DNA from: Viola odorata
Lineage: Eukaryota > Streptophyta > Magnoliopsida > Malpighiales > Violaceae
Reading direction: 5' to 3'
Length of the DNA: 64,000 nucleotides
NCBI GenBank assembly: GCA_963691705.1
Contig: OY829540.1
Coordinates: forward strand, 64,900,367 to 64,964,366
Part shown: piece after piece, positions 33,823 to 47,400 of the stretch
Layout of the letters: each line of letters opens with the position of its first letter
Position numbering within the stretch: the first letter of the stretch is position 1
The notes under the pieces: generated by a model
What the model was told of the DNA's origin: nothing
Seen by the model: only the letters and a program-made list of their open reading frames with translations
The model's database searches: none
Position numbers and translations under genes: made by a program

Positions 33823-35273
33823 CTCCCTTGTTGATATTATTCTATTATTCATTACTCATTAATATTTAATATATTTTACTATTATATCTTATTCGTTAGT
33901 ATTTTCATAATAATATTGCCTCTTACTATACCACCTTCCTAATTAATATCTATACACAGACATTTTTTAATAAAAATATTAAATAAATATTTACAAATAC
34001 TATAAGATTAAAGCGAGTGTATTTTAAACCAAACATACCATTATGCCAATTAGTAAATCGAGATTAATTTAGTTCAATTTTACAAACAAGGAGTTGTAAT
34101 GGTTTGATTGACTCACTCTATAACTTAGGTATGATCTGAACAGTACACGACCAAAATTAGTGGTATTAGCTTATTCATCTTTTTTTACAATAAAATGTGA
34201 AATTTGACATTACTAAAAATGATTGATAAGAAATAAAATCCCAACTAAACTTTTATTAACCGACAATGGTTAGAATATTTCTCTTTATAATTGCCTAAAA
34301 TTGGAGATATTATATACTATTTTTGACTTTCTACGTTAGCGTATTCATAAAGGTCACAAAATCAATAAAATCATATTTCTAATAAATGATTCAGATTTAA
34401 AATCTAGTTAAACTTTAATCAAATAACAACTCTTTATTTTTTTATTAGAAAGTAAATTCTACCAAAATAGGTCGAATTTGTATGAAAATTCTAGAGATTC
34501 TCTTTAAATATAAGATTTAACCAATCTAAATTATATTAACATTGTGAATTGTGATACATTTTAATTTGGGGCATTCTAGTGAAATGATAGTATATAAAAT
34601 TATTTCTATTATGTGTAAAAATATTCCAAACAAATGAAATGAATTGAAATTTATTTTTTCTTTGGAAATCTAAATATAAAAATTCACTCTGAAAAGATTT
34701 CATCTTCATTAATTGAGTTGAAATAAATTCATTCTGATAAGAATTTGGTTCTGAATAAGGTGTAAATGAGTGATGACATGTAAGTGGATTCCATTGATTG
34801 AGGATCCTTAGGATACACTGAAATGGAATGAATGTGTAACCGCTCATCATCTATTTGTAACTTCTCGTTGATTGAGCGATTCTTATGAACACACAGAAAT
34901 GAAAAATCAAAAGTAATGTATAATTTCTGATAAACTTTATATTAAAATTTGTTTTAAAGTAAAAAAACATTCATTGGTTCTGCCCAAACAATTTATTTGT
35001 ACATGGATTGTTCAATCAGTGAGGCAGTTTACATACAAGTACTGAGTGATTATATAAGATAAGGTGAAAAAAATAATCCACCTAGGTAGTAGTGGATTAG
35101 TCCTAAGGAAACCCGCTTACAACTAACCACCGTTTTGATTAAGTGATTCATGTAGATGAGCATAATTTTCCATGTTAGAAAGATTATTAGGTGTCGTATA
35201 CTTTTTGTGATTGGTTTAAACATATTTTTATGAATATATAGTTTATTAATTGTCTTGTTGGTGATAATAATAT

Positions 35274-35280
<7 letters not shown>
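33820..35280. other. AT-rich spacer
   Basis: A long AT-rich stretch without genes; no terminal repeats recognised. Confidence 0.45.

Positions 35281-35304
<24 letters not shown>
35281..35304. repeat. TA microsatellite
   Basis: About 12 uninterrupted AT units. Confidence 0.9.
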
Positions 35305-36536
35305 TATTTAGATCTAAAATAAAGAATAAAAAAGGTCCATAAAATATAGGAACATAAAACATGTCAAATAAATATCGATATGATGAGAATATAAAATTAT
35401 TTAAAAAAATCTCCTATATAAAAATAAATAATATTATAGTAATATCATTAGCTAACTAGGCAACTAGGTAGTCATACTACCATAATTGTAACCTGAGATT
35501 TTAATAAGTATATCCTCACCAAAAAAACATGAGATTTACACTTTCTTTTGAAATTTATTATTAGTTTATCGTTACTAATTTACTCTAATAGATACATTTT
35601 AGTGTATTTAATAATTTCTTCCTCAATCTCCACAAACAAATTAATACTAACCAGCCTCAAAACTAACCAACCCCAATAGTTAATAATTAACCAAGGTTAG
35701 TCAATTATGAGCACCACTATAAATAAAGACCCTTGTTGCTAATGTTTCTCAAAACCCTATATCCTAGTGGGATGGCAGAACTCCTTATCAATAGAAACTT
35801 CACTTATTAACACCCCCCCCTCCCCACAACTCAAAAACCTCCCCTCCCCTATTAACCCCCCACCACCCCCCCCAAAAAAAAGAAAAAAAAAGAAAAAAAA
35901 AACAAACATACCCAAACTCAAAAGAATCCTAAATACCCAAAAACCCAAATCTTAAAACCCCCACACAAGCCAAATCAAAAGAACCCTAAATACCCAACTT
36001 ACCCAAAAACCCAAATCTAAAACAACCCCATATATACAAGAAGAGAGAGAAAAAAGAGAGTTGAAAAGGAAAAGAAGAAAAATAGTAAGAGTGAGAGGAA
36101 GGAGAAACAAACAGAGAAAAAAAGTTTTATTCTGGTATGTCTCTCTTCCTCTCGTTATTTCCTCTTTAACCCCTCGAAAACAACTCCAAAAACTTTTATT
36201 TTTTTTCAGGGACGAGGGTCTACATCTGTTCAAAACTTGATTTCTAGCCCCTCTCTCTTTCCTCTTTCAATTTAAATTCTGCAAAAGTAGAGAGAGCGGG
36301 ACGGAAAAACCAAAAACCAAAAACCCTAGGTGAGGGTGGTTTTCTCCTTCCCGCCAAAAGCATGCCTTTTGTTCACTCTAACACACACACCTCTAAATCT
36401 GAATCTGGAATCTTAATCCTTGCGCGTTTTGTATTTGGGGTTTTAGGTTTTATGCTTGAAAATGCACTGTTAGCTATATTTGCTTTTTAGTGAGTGATGT
36501 ATATACTTGTTTTAGGGTTTTTGAATTTCGGAATCA
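35305..36536 (+). promoter_or_regulatory. ARID-gene promoter and long leader with intron
   Basis: A TATA box, TATAAATA, lies at 35718-35725. Downstream is an unusual leader: C-runs (35812-35870), A-runs (35871-35902), several AACCCAAATC words and GAGA-rich purine tracts (36040-36120). A donor CCCTAG|GTGAGGG at 36329/36330 suggests a leader intron ending before the ATG at 36537. Confidence 0.6.
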
Positions 36537-38992
36537 ATGGCAGGATGGTCCATGGTTTCAAATGATGTTGAGCTAACCCGCTTCTGCATAGACCTTGAGT
36601 CGGTTTCCGAAGGGTTTTATACTATTTTGAAGGTGCTATTGAAGGAGAAATGTGGGTTGGATAGTGTTTCTTGGTCTTTTCCTCCGATGCTTGGTGATGG
36701 GAAATATGCAGATTTGCTCCAGCTGTTTTTGATTGTGAGGCAAAATGGGGGATATGATGCTGTTACGAAAAATGGGTTGTGGGATTTTGTGGCTAGAGAG
36801 TCTGGGTTGGGCTTGAAATTTGCATCTTCTGTGAAACTGGTTTATAGTAAGTATTTGATTGCGTTGGAGAAATGGTTAGAGAGGCTTGTTGATGATAAGG
36901 AGTCGAAGTCCAAGTTGAGTGATATTGAGTCCGATGATGGTGGGGTTTTGACCAAGTTTGGGGCGAAGTTTAAAGCGTTTTTATCAGAGATGGATGATTC
37001 TAAGTGTCTGGGATTTAAATCAGAGTTGAATGTAGGTGGTGGGGAGGTTGAAGATGAGGAATCTATGTTTGCAGAGTCATCAAAGAGTGTTGTTGACTTT
37101 ATGGATGCTGAGAAATCAGGTGATGACGTGGGGAAGAGTGGCATAGTGGATGATGATTCTTCTGATGTAGAGGAGAAATGTAAAGGTGTGAAGAAAAATC
37201 TACTGTCAGATTTGATGAGAAATGAGAAATTGGATATTGAAGATGAGGTCAAAAGTGTTGTGATGGAAGTTGGAGCAAAGGATTGTCATGGTGATAGACA
37301 CGGAGATGATGAGGATGTTCTGGAATTAGATTCAGCCTCTTTTGAGGAACTTGTTGCTAGTCGTAAAAGGAAACGGCAGTCCATCTGTAGGATGCTTAGT
37401 TGGATTAATGGCATTGCGAGCAATCCATGTGACCCTGTGGTCCTTCCCTTACCGGAGATGGCCAAATGGAAATCTTATGGGAATGAGGAATACTGGAAGC
37501 AGATTTTGACGGCTAGGGAAGTTTTGTTTTCGAAAAGAGATATCAACCAGCAGGTATTAATCCATTACTAAGTCTCTCTTTCCTGCTTTTATTGTTAAAG
37601 TCTATTTAAATCATAGTCTCTAGGTTGTTGATTCTATATTACTGGTTGGTTCGAGATGTTTAGACCTTCATCCATTCATTTGTATTGATGTAAATATATG
37701 ATTTCACATCCATATCCATCACCCGTTTAACAAGTTTCTGGACTTACATTTTGTCTCCCACTTCATATACTGACTTTGCTTTGCACACCCATGTGTGAAG
37801 GCTCATTTCTATATACCAGTCTGGAAAATTGATCAAATTGAGCTTAGAGAACATAGATCCACAAATTTAAGCCAAACTTGTTTTGATTGAGGTCTGACTG
37901 AGTTCAGTTTATAGTTTATCGTAATGTTTTTTCCCTTGCAATTCAAAATCATATCCGTCAAACTTGCACCCATTTTACAGTTTATCTGTGTGGTTATTTA
38001 TAAGTCTTAATATGGCTTTTGAATTGCACTTGATATACTCTGCTAATAACATGAGTTTAATGGTTGCAAGGTGCTGTTCTATGTTGAAATTCATTTTACA
38101 TTATGTGTGTAGAACTATAAATTCCTTGCACTTGATTACATAGTATAAGTCACACCATATTACTACTTTGTAGAAAAATCAGAAGATGCATCCATGCATG
38201 TATGATGATAATGTTGGAGCCACCTATAAGTTGAGAGAGAGGTCTAAATGTGTCAAGAAGCTTGGTTCTGGAAAAACTTCCTCCCAAATGCCAACTTGTT
38301 CACAGTCATCTTCCGCAGCCACTCAAAATGATTCTTGCACAGAAGGGAGTTGCAATGGTGATTCTTCAGCTGAATATTCAATACTTGACCTTCCAGCCAA
38401 TAAGCGAATTCCTGTGGGGCCAGGCTTCCAGGCTGAAGTACCAGAATTGATTGATGTTGTTTATGAAAGTGACTCAAAGTGGGTTGGGACCCGGATTTGG
38501 CCTTTGGAGAAGGTGGATGGCAGGCTCATTATTGAAAGGGAACCTATTGGTAAAGGAAGGCAAGACTCGTGTGGATGCGTAGTGCCAAAATCCATAGAAT
38601 GTGTCAGATTTCATTGTGCTGAGAGAAAGTTGAGATTGAGGCGGGAATTGGGTATAGCTTTTCACCATTGGAAATTTGATAAGATGGGTGAAGAAGTTAA
38701 ACTTTCATGGACAGCAGCAGAGCAGGAAATGTTCAAGTTTATAGTGAGGTCAAACCCTGTATCCCTTGATAAGTGTTTTTGGGATGAGATAGTCAAACAC
38801 TTCCATTACAAGAGAAGGGAAGATTTAGTCAGCTATTACTACAATGCATTTCTTTTGCAGCGGAGAGCACAGCAAAACAGATATTCTCCTTGCAATGTTG
38901 ACAGTGATGATGATGACAATGAATCTGAGTGGGGATCATCACCAGGCGGGATCTTATATTCAGCAAAGAAGGTGCAGAAAATAAGTAAATAG
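36537..38992 (+). CDS. ARID-ELM2-SANT-like nuclear protein (ARID1-like, At2g46040-like)
   Basis: Two coding exons (36537-37553, 38174-38992) join in phase 0 to 611 codons. N-terminal ARID/BRIGHT DNA-binding domain at about residues 40-115 (LLQLFLIVRQNGGYDAVTK, WDFVARESGLGL, VYSKYLIALEKWLE). An acidic, Ser-rich linker contains the basic patch SRKRKRQ. An ELM2-like region begins near 415 (RIPVGPGFQAEVPE). A SANT/Myb-like segment lies at about 510-565 (LSWTAAEQEMFKFIV, FWDEIVKHFHYKRREDLVSYYY), and an acidic stretch DSDDDDNESEW lies near the end. ELM2-SANT modules recruit histone deacetylases, so this is probably a chromatin regulator that binds AT-rich DNA. The architecture matches Arabidopsis At2g46040 from memory. 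The start ATG has a reasonable plant context (TCAATGGC). Confidence 0.9.
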
Positions 38993-40505
38993 TGACAATC
39001 TTGGGTTGGAACAGAATGCATATTCTTCGGTGAGATTTGTAAAGTCTGGCAGGTTTTTTTCCTTTTGGTTTCGCAATATAGCATTTTGCATTGCCATCGC
39101 GATGTACATGCCACTGCAGTATCTTCATTGCCTCCGTGAGGAGAAATTGAGTGGATAGAGGAGAGAAGCTACTGGTTCTAGTGCAGCGGGAACAGCAAAC
39201 TCTAAAGGCTCAAACAGCTTCATTTCTCTTCAAATACTTTTTGGTACATCTGCTTTTGGTTTTCGAAAAATACTTCGGTTCGTTAACAATTTTGCCATCG
39301 TCGGATGCAGGTATATCTTTCTTTTTTTTCTTTTTTGAAGACTTCATCTGATAACTTTGTTGATGACAAGGCCCTCATTTCAATAGAAAGCCTTACGAAC
39401 ATTTTGTGAAAGTCACTTAGGTTAGATGGAGAAAGTTAATCGGTATACCGGTGGTTGAAGTTTTAGTCTCTTGTTTAAGTCAGCATCGTACAGTTACTTG
39501 ATATTTTGATGACTCTTTAAACACTGTCGCATTTGGGATTATCTCCTCTCCATTGACCCTACTTCCAACTTGTCATCTATATACACATACCAACCCTACT
39601 TCCAGCTTACAACTAGCATGCAAAACTAATCTTTTTGTAATGAGGATAAGCAAAACCCACAAAGCATTGATCTGAAACGAACAAGTATATAGTGATCCAA
39701 GCATTTCTTGCAGTCATGTTTAATTGGATTACCCAACAAATTGAGCGGCAACACGTAAGATTTGATGATCAAGCAGCATGTTTCGTCCCTTTTTTTTTCA
39801 TCTCCCTAGCCATAGGTGTTTTTTCTACTCTTTGGCGCATAAGAGTAATGCCACTCAAGTCTTATCAGCAAAGTTGAAAGATAGTGATGGAACATTGACC
39901 GACTGATTTGTGGTTCGGCAGAGCCATTTATTGTTAATAATGGGATCCCAATTAAGTAAAATTGCACCTAATATTGCCACGAGTATTAAAGGTGATATTA
40001 AAATTGATGAAAGTTATCCATTCTCATCCCTGAAGCAAACATTTGTGCCGAGCTAGACAGAAATTGCCTGGTCTATTCTCGATTCCCATCCTTTTGGTCT
40101 CCTATTTCACAAAATAACAAATCATGGGACCGCACTTGTCAAACTTTTCTATTCTCTGTTAGGAATCTTTGGTTACCCCAAAACCAATAGGACCGGTGAT
40201 TTTCTTTTTAATTCGAAGAATACTTGCAATAAATTTAGTAACCCGAATATTAAGTTTTATAGATTTCAAATTTAAACTTTAAAAAATAAAGAAATCGTAT
40301 CGTTAGAGTTATTCGTTTTTAAGATACAATCATATTCAAACGTGACATCTTCTGCTAAAAAGCCGAAGAAAAGAACAGTAGAAGAAGATAGGAACAACAA
40401 GGAAGGAACGTGGAAGGAATAGAAAGTAGAAGCGTAAAAAATAACAACAATAATAATTGAACATCTGAACTGATAAGGATGCACTTGGATACGACATTAA
40501 AATTT
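38993..40505. other. 3' UTR and spacer after the ARID gene
   Basis: 3' UTR and unique sequence. No gene with recognisable homology. Confidence 0.45.
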
Positions 40506-40742
40506 TACTCCCTCCGGTTTTTTTTGTTTGTCTTTTACTATTCCGGCACGAATCTCAAGACGGTCGGATGATTCACTATTTGACACAAAAAAATTTCGTT
40601 CTTTTTTTCGAACGTACGTTAATGCTTAACGTACTTCCGAGAAAAAATTATGGGCAAAATTGTTTCAAATAGTGAATCATCCGACCGCTTTGATATACGT
40701 GCCGAAATAGTAAAAGACAAACAATTAAGGACGGAGGGAGTA
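40506..40742. mobile_element. Stowaway-like MITE, family A copy 3
   Basis: 237 bp bounded by TA, opening TACTCCCTCCGGTTTT and ending GGACGGAGGGAGTA. The arms pair over GGATGATTCACTATTTGA and its complement. It lies about 600 bp upstream of the E2 gene. Confidence 0.9.
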
Positions 40743-41359
40743 GTTTATAAGATGCACAAGATCAGTTTTATAACAACATATGGGAAATGATTTTATTAAA
40801 AGAATGTTTTTTTCTATATTATCAACAGATACAATAATAATAATTTTCTTTAAAAATATAATTAATCCTAACATTTTCTCCAAGTTTAAAGAAAGGACAT
40901 TAATCGAAGTTTAAAATAAAACTAATATTTTATTTTATTTTTGAGAAACTACTAGTAATATTTACGTATTAAATACAATAAAAAAAATTGACAGTAGAAA
41001 ATACAAGCTTATTAAATCCGCCCAAGTTACTACAACTGTACAACGGTTGATGCAAGGTGTCGAGAAGAAGATGGATGGATGTCCACATAACAAGACACTC
41101 ATCCATGTGATTTGGATATTGTCAGTGTCAATAAGGAGAAAAAAGAGAGAAGAAAATAGAAAATAGAAATGGCTTAAAAAGCACATCACTACCGCAAAAC
41201 TCTCTTAAAAAACACAAAGTTTTAATCTTTAATCCCAAACTGGTCCACTTTCTTACTTCTTTTACTTGTACAAGCGAAACCCTCCTTCTTCCCTTCATCA
41301 TATCTTTTCTTCCAAAATTCCAATTTGACACTGTGAGAAAGGCGTAACCCAGAAGAGAG
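40743..41359 (+). promoter_or_regulatory. Promoter and leader of the E2 gene
   Basis: AT-rich upstream region; the ~150 bases before the ATG at 41360 are CT/GA-rich and probably the leader. No separate gene seen. Confidence 0.45.
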
Positions 41360-43715
41360 ATGTCGTCCCCTAGCAAACGAAGAGAGATGGATTTGATGAA
41401 GCTGTTATTCCTCTAACTTTCTCTCTCTCTTCTATTATTGGTTGGTTTTGTTTTGTTCTTTATTTTATTTACTGGTTTCTTGTTCTTGGGTGTTGAAATA
41501 GGATGATGAGTGATTACAAAGTGGAGTTGATCAATGATGGCATGCAAGAGTTCAATGTTCATTTCCATGGACCCAATGACAGTAAATTCTTGATTACCCT
41601 CTCTTTTCTGTATTTCAGTTTCATTTTTTTATGTTTAGTGTGCTGCTATCGGCCAATCAAAGGGATTTGTGCGGTGTCTGTTTTACACCAAATTCACTTT
41701 CTATATTATCATTTTGTGTTCATTTGTTTTTGTATATTTAAGCAGTTTCAAGATTCTAAACATTGGTGTTGTGAAGGAGAGTCTAAACATTTATTACGAC
41801 CTTTTTGGCCCCATTTAGAAAGTTTCATCCCTTGTATTTTCTTGTTCATGATAATGCTAGATTAGGAAATAAGGTTATATTTAGTTCTATTCAAAGTTTG
41901 CAATTTACCTTTTGCGTCTTCCCTCCTCTTTGGCGGATTTTGGTAGGTCTTTATCAAGGAGGTGTGTGGAGGATAAGAGTTGAGCTACCAGATGCTTATC
42001 CATATAAATCTCCTTCAATTGGCTTTCTCAATAAGATGTACCACCCAAATGTTGATGAAATGTGAGTGTGATGTAATTGCGAAAATAGTTGTTGTAATTT
42101 TTGCTTACTGTGTAGCTCTCTGCATTTGTGTGCTTAAAGAATATATGTGAGGTTAAACATATAAATGTTCACTGATTTCAGGTCAGGTTCGGTATGTTTA
42201 GATGTCATCAACCAGACCTGGAGCCCCATGTTTGGTAAGGATTTCGTAGGCGTTTCTTTTGATAGTAAGCATGAACACAAGTTACTTTTGAGCTTGGTCT
42301 CACTTGTTGATACTCGTGTTCTCCAGAGTTGGTAAATGTATTTGAAGTATTTCTACCACAACTTCTTTTATATCCTAATCCATCAGACCCATTAAACGGA
42401 GAAGCAGCAGCACTGATGATGCGTGACCGGTCTGCTTATGAGCAAAAAGTTAAAGGTGGTGCTTCTTTCTCTGAAAATTCTTATTTTCTGCTTGTGCATG
42501 CTATATGAACATCCAATTGCTTTCCAATCCGTTTTTCTTTTCTGTTTTGTTTTCCTTGTTCATGTTTGCTTTTTTATGTTCTGTGAACTATAATTGATTT
42601 TCACATATAATCACGCATGATAAATTGTCAGTGACGGTGAGCTCTTATTGCTCCTTTATATCCTATATACTTCAAAAACATTGCATCTGCTTGGTGATTC
42701 AAACTGGCTCAAACCTTCTTTAACAACTCTTTGAAACCGAGGCTAGTGTATCCATGTTTGCATCCACGTTTTCTTTAACGTTCTTTAACAACTCTTCCTG
42801 CTTCAGCTTTCCTTCTGTTTATTTTTTGTTTCTTTTAAAATGCTTCTCTTTGTTTACTCTCCTCTTTGCAAACAGTGTTAAAAAGGTATGAGTTGATACA
42901 GTTCACATGATTTTCTACCAGTATTTCTTTGCTAGTTAAATAATTCTTTATTTCTTGTTCAACAATGTCGATGAGTTTTGGACGGTTGACTGAATTTTTT
43001 GCATAATTTTCATTTGTTCTTAATTGTTGACCTATTATTTGGACACCAGAGATCGATATAACTTCTAAAACTGTTTGACTTGTAATGCTTGAGTAGAGTT
43101 TCTGATCTTCAATTGTTCGTGTCTTGAAAGGAGAAGCCTCTAAGCTTAACTGCATTCCTAGACTAGGGATGGTTGAATATCCAAGCACTGCTTTGTAATA
43201 TCTGAGAAATTGGTTCACTTTATCAGGGATTTCTGTATTGCATAAAACCAAGCAAAAAATTGTGGCATGGTCGCTAACAATCATTGCATGACCATGAGTT
43301 CTCGGAACCTAAAAAGATTTGTAGTTTTGTGGTAGGTAAAATGATGTATAGTGTCATACTCCTCACGTCCAGCACTATCGTCTCCCTTTGGTTGGTTACA
43401 TTACTGATCTGTTGTGTCTTTTTATCATTATCTTTTTTCAAAGTAGTTATGAGAAAACTTAAAATTACAAACAAATTATGCTTTGCCGATATAGAAGTTA
43501 AGCCTGCATCTGGCTGTGGCTTATGTCGTGATCCATTTGTTGCCTATATTATGTTAAGATTGCTTTCATTGGCTGATAAACCAGAATATTGTGCAAAATA
43601 TGCCAAGCCTGAAGATGCAGGAGCATCATTGGAAGAAGATCCCAGTGACGAGGAGGTGAGTGAGGACGAGTACGAGTCTCACGATGACGAAATGGCAGGA
43701 CATGCAGATCCATAG
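41360..43715 (+). CDS. UBC6: Ubiquitin-conjugating enzyme E2, UBC4/5/6 type
   Basis: Six exons (41360-41403, 41502-41581, 41947-42061, 42182-42234, 42327-42455, 43585-43715) join in frame to 183 codons. The UBC fold is complete: [19 protein letters not shown] helix 1, [26 protein letters not shown], the HPN motif at residues 74-76, catalytic Cys85 in [13 protein letters not shown], and [16 protein letters not shown]. The C-terminus is an acidic tail of ~30 residues ([16 protein letters not shown]), typical of the Arabidopsis UBC4/5/6 group, which is related to human UBE2H. It accepts ubiquitin from E1 and passes it to substrates or E3s. The fifth intron is much longer (1129 bp) than the others. 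By neighbourhood it matches At2g46030 (UBC6). Confidence 0.93.
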
Positions 43716-44439
43716 TGGTTCCTTTGTCTATCCTTTAAACTGTTGTATCTGTACATAAATGATTTCCCATTCATCTAAATTAAATCCTCACTCAAAAGAA
43801 TGAACTTATTCATCGGGCAGGGAGGAAAAACTCGCTCCCTAACCTGGTATCTCAATCCTCTTTGTAAATGGATGTATCATCGTTTCATGATATTCTAAGC
43901 TTGTTGTATCGTGTGATCGTGAAAAGAACTTAAGCAGCTCGAACTCTTGTATCATATGCAAGGCACAGCTTAAAAAGGCTGCAGGAGAAGTCGAAGATGT
44001 ATATGAATTATAATCCTTAAGCAAAGCGCCAACTACATGCCTAGTGACAAACAAAATAGCAACGATTTACTTTTCGTATTACAAAACAAACATTGAAACG
44101 AAAATGTAAGTTAAGAAATATTAAAGTTAGCGACCTTGGGCTGGGTAGAGTCAAGATATTAGTAGCTGGTACTTATTGTCATGGAAAATTAGGTCTCAAG
44201 TATGAGTCCATTTTTCTCTGCACTTTTTTGAATCTATATCAATAATAAACAAGAGTTGAGATACTATCCGCTTCCTAAATGGTAAAAAGAGTATAGAAGG
44301 GAGGAACAATGATGGCCTACACTATATTAACAGTATGGGATACCTGAAATTGTACAGGCCTAAAAGGCCACTAATACACTATGCAGCTGATCTCAACAGC
44401 AACAATTCTCTCCTTACATTATACACTCTCTTAACAAAA
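43716..44439. other. Convergent intergenic region E2/BRM
   Basis: 3' UTRs of the E2 (+) and BRM (-) genes; nothing else seen. Confidence 0.55.
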
Positions 44440-47400
44440 TCATAAATGGCTCGGCCTCCTCTTATCCGTCCTCAATCTCTTCACAGGATTTGCCCAACCA
44501 ACACTCCCACCACTACCATTCGCCGGTTGAGGTTGGTTCGCCCACCCTTGTGGATGAGTATTCTGCTGGACCATCTTCCCATCCTTGGAGATCGAACCTC
44601 GACCTGGACTGACAATACTACGGCCCATGCTGGGTGGAGATACTGGACCGCCTGAACCCGCCCTTGACTTCACCAGTGACTTGTCCCTGTCTTTCCTCTT
44701 CTTCTTGCAGATAACCAATTCCCCAGGATGTAATGGAGAATCATCCTGTTGATGTTCCCGGCTACTGCCACTTCCGCTCCCGATCCTGGCATCCTTTTGA
44801 GCTGCAGGGACCCTGACCCTTGTGTCTTCACCCACAGGCATGGATCCCCGTTGCATCGACTTACGGGTAGTGCCAATGTCCGTTTCAACCTCAATCACTA
44901 GCTTCTGTCTCTTTCCTGGGCCACAAGCTTGCTGCCTCGTAGCTGGAGCAGAACTAGAGGTCGATGCTGGGGTGGAGAAAGAGAGTGCGTTCCTGGCTTC
45001 ACGAAAGTCTGAGTCTGGAAATGACTTCTTCAAGCAATCAAAAAAGAGATCGTGCACTTTTCGTGCTTCGGTCCGAACCTGCATTGATGTGAATGTACAT
45101 TAAGAGTCTGACTTCATTAACAAAGTTGACTATAAGTACTTTTGGTAATACATTGAGAGCAATAACCAAGACTAAAACATTCCATCACAAAGGCCAGGCA
45201 TTCTGCGCTATAATACAAGAGAAAAATGTTGGCATTTTGCAACAAAAAACACCACTGAAAAATAGAAGCAGGAAACCTTCAAATTTAAAGTTGAACTGCT
45301 AAATGTTGAGACTGCTTCTTATAAGCTCCTTCACTGCACCAAGTTATGTTTCTTTTAAATTCCTTCGTTTGGTGTCTAAGATAAACGTTTCAACAATGAA
45401 ACTAAAAAAAAAAAAATTTAGCATTTCTAGATCACGTAAAAGGATGGCCTTGAGTTATTTGTTGCAATAAAATTTCTATTTTTTCCCCATCTTAAATCTT
45501 AATCTAAAAGTAACAGTCAACTAGGGGAGTGCGTGCAGAACATGAGTACAAGTTTCATTGATAATTTCAAAGAGCATGATCAGAACTTCAGAAGAGGATA
45601 ATAATGAAATTACACACTTTTGCAGTGCTTCCAGAGAAACATGAATATCCCAGAGAAGATCCAAATCAGGAACCAGTGAACCAGAACTAGAAGCATTAGT
45701 TAAATGAGAAATCATACCTCATGTGAGAACCCAAAATATTGCATTGCACTCTTTAACATAAACTGTACGTCAAACACAAGGTCCATCACTCCACTATACT
45801 CCAATCGCTCAACACGTTGGTCAATCTTCCGCAAATCCAAAAGATTATTTCCAGCACCACTGATGAAACCCGAATTTTCAATCCTCTTCCACAAATCAGT
45901 TAGAAGTGGTACAATTTGTTGACCTTCCTTGTCCAATTTCCTCTGGAACTTGAAAATTACGTTCTTACACTGCAACAAAAAAATTACCAGAGAATAAGCG
46001 AGGATATAGGGAAATAAATGACAAGTGGAAAGCTATAACCCAAAAATGTGTGAGGAAAGGTCACATGCATACATTTTATATATCAAAGGTAAGAACATCC
46101 CAGTGTTTGTACAGAGTGTTGACATTCCACAACACAGTGTACACTATCTGTCATCCACTACAACAGGAGCTTCTACCAATTTACTCTGTTTCATAGATTT
46201 TTCCTATGATGAGAGGATGATTACGGATTACGGATTACGTGAGTTGTACATACCTTTTTCTGAATTACATCAGACATTTTAGTTCCCAACACTGAATTCC
46301 CACTTGAATTTGTAACTTTTCCGTCCCAATTCTCCCTGGAATGTTCTACAGCATCTTCTGCAGGAGTGGGCTGTGAATTCAATCTGCCAGATTTAGGCGA
46401 AATATGCAACTTTGATGTATTAGCTACTCTTCTTGAAGGCAAGTTTCGCCTAGTCTTTGTGGCATCACTCTGATCATGCTTTAGGACAATGGGATCTCCA
46501 AGTGTCTTTGTTTCAGTATCAGTCCTTGACTGTACTGGAAACTTATGATCAACATGGAATGGCAATAGACATGACTCTCCGCGATGCAACTCATTGCCAG
46601 ACTTCTCCTCTGCCTTTTCCACAATATGGCGAGGCCGAACCCGAATGCTACGTTTTCTTTTTATTTTAGGTTGCAGAACCTGTTCATCTTCACCTTCATC
46701 ACGATCATGAACCCAACTTCCAGATTGCTGGTGATCCATATGAGAATCTCCAGATACTGCGATTTCCCCTTCCTCAAGGTCATCCACCTGGAAAAAAACA
46801 ATAGAACAAACAAGGTACATTAATAGAACCAGCAAAACAACTTTTTTTAGGGAACCAAATACACAATATTATTATAGAAAGAAGCATACGAGCTTTTTGG
46901 AAAGAGAGCCTGGTCTAGCATCTAATGCAGACAGTGAACCAAATTTCCGAGGGGAAACAGGAGACACCATGCGTGCCATTCTTCGGTTATCAGATGACGA
47001 TCCTGAAGAACCAGCCTCTTCTGCAACGTGGTTATTTCTTATGCTCTCTGAAGGCTGAGGATATTCAAACCCACTATCACATACTGGCACATCATCCTCT
47101 GACTGGTCCTTAATGATTGGGGCAGCCCCAACAGCACCATTAAACTCGTCATCTTCGAACTCCCTAATTTCCCCCTCTTCTTCATGCACAGAATATCCAT
47201 TTCTCTCATCAGAACTAGCCTCAGAATATTCTCCATTTTCATCATCAATTTCTTTGTAATTAGGCGACTTTTTACCCTTGGGCCGTCCCCTTTTTCTTTC
47301 AGTTTCCATTTCTCCAGATTCTACACCTGTATTGCTAGTAAAGAGAATATTTTTTGACGGTTTCTTGGATAAATTAGCAACAGTGGCATTGACTTCTTTT

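Noticed and set aside
35757..36233. Pro/Lys-rich and Gly/Phe-rich frames on both strands
   Set aside because: They are translations of the homopolymer-rich ARID leader.
42835..43284. Minus-strand frame of 149 codons inside the fifth E2 intron
   Set aside because: No recognisable family; it lies wholly in an intron and its residues look like translated AT-rich sequence. A decayed retroelement piece is possible but I could not support it.
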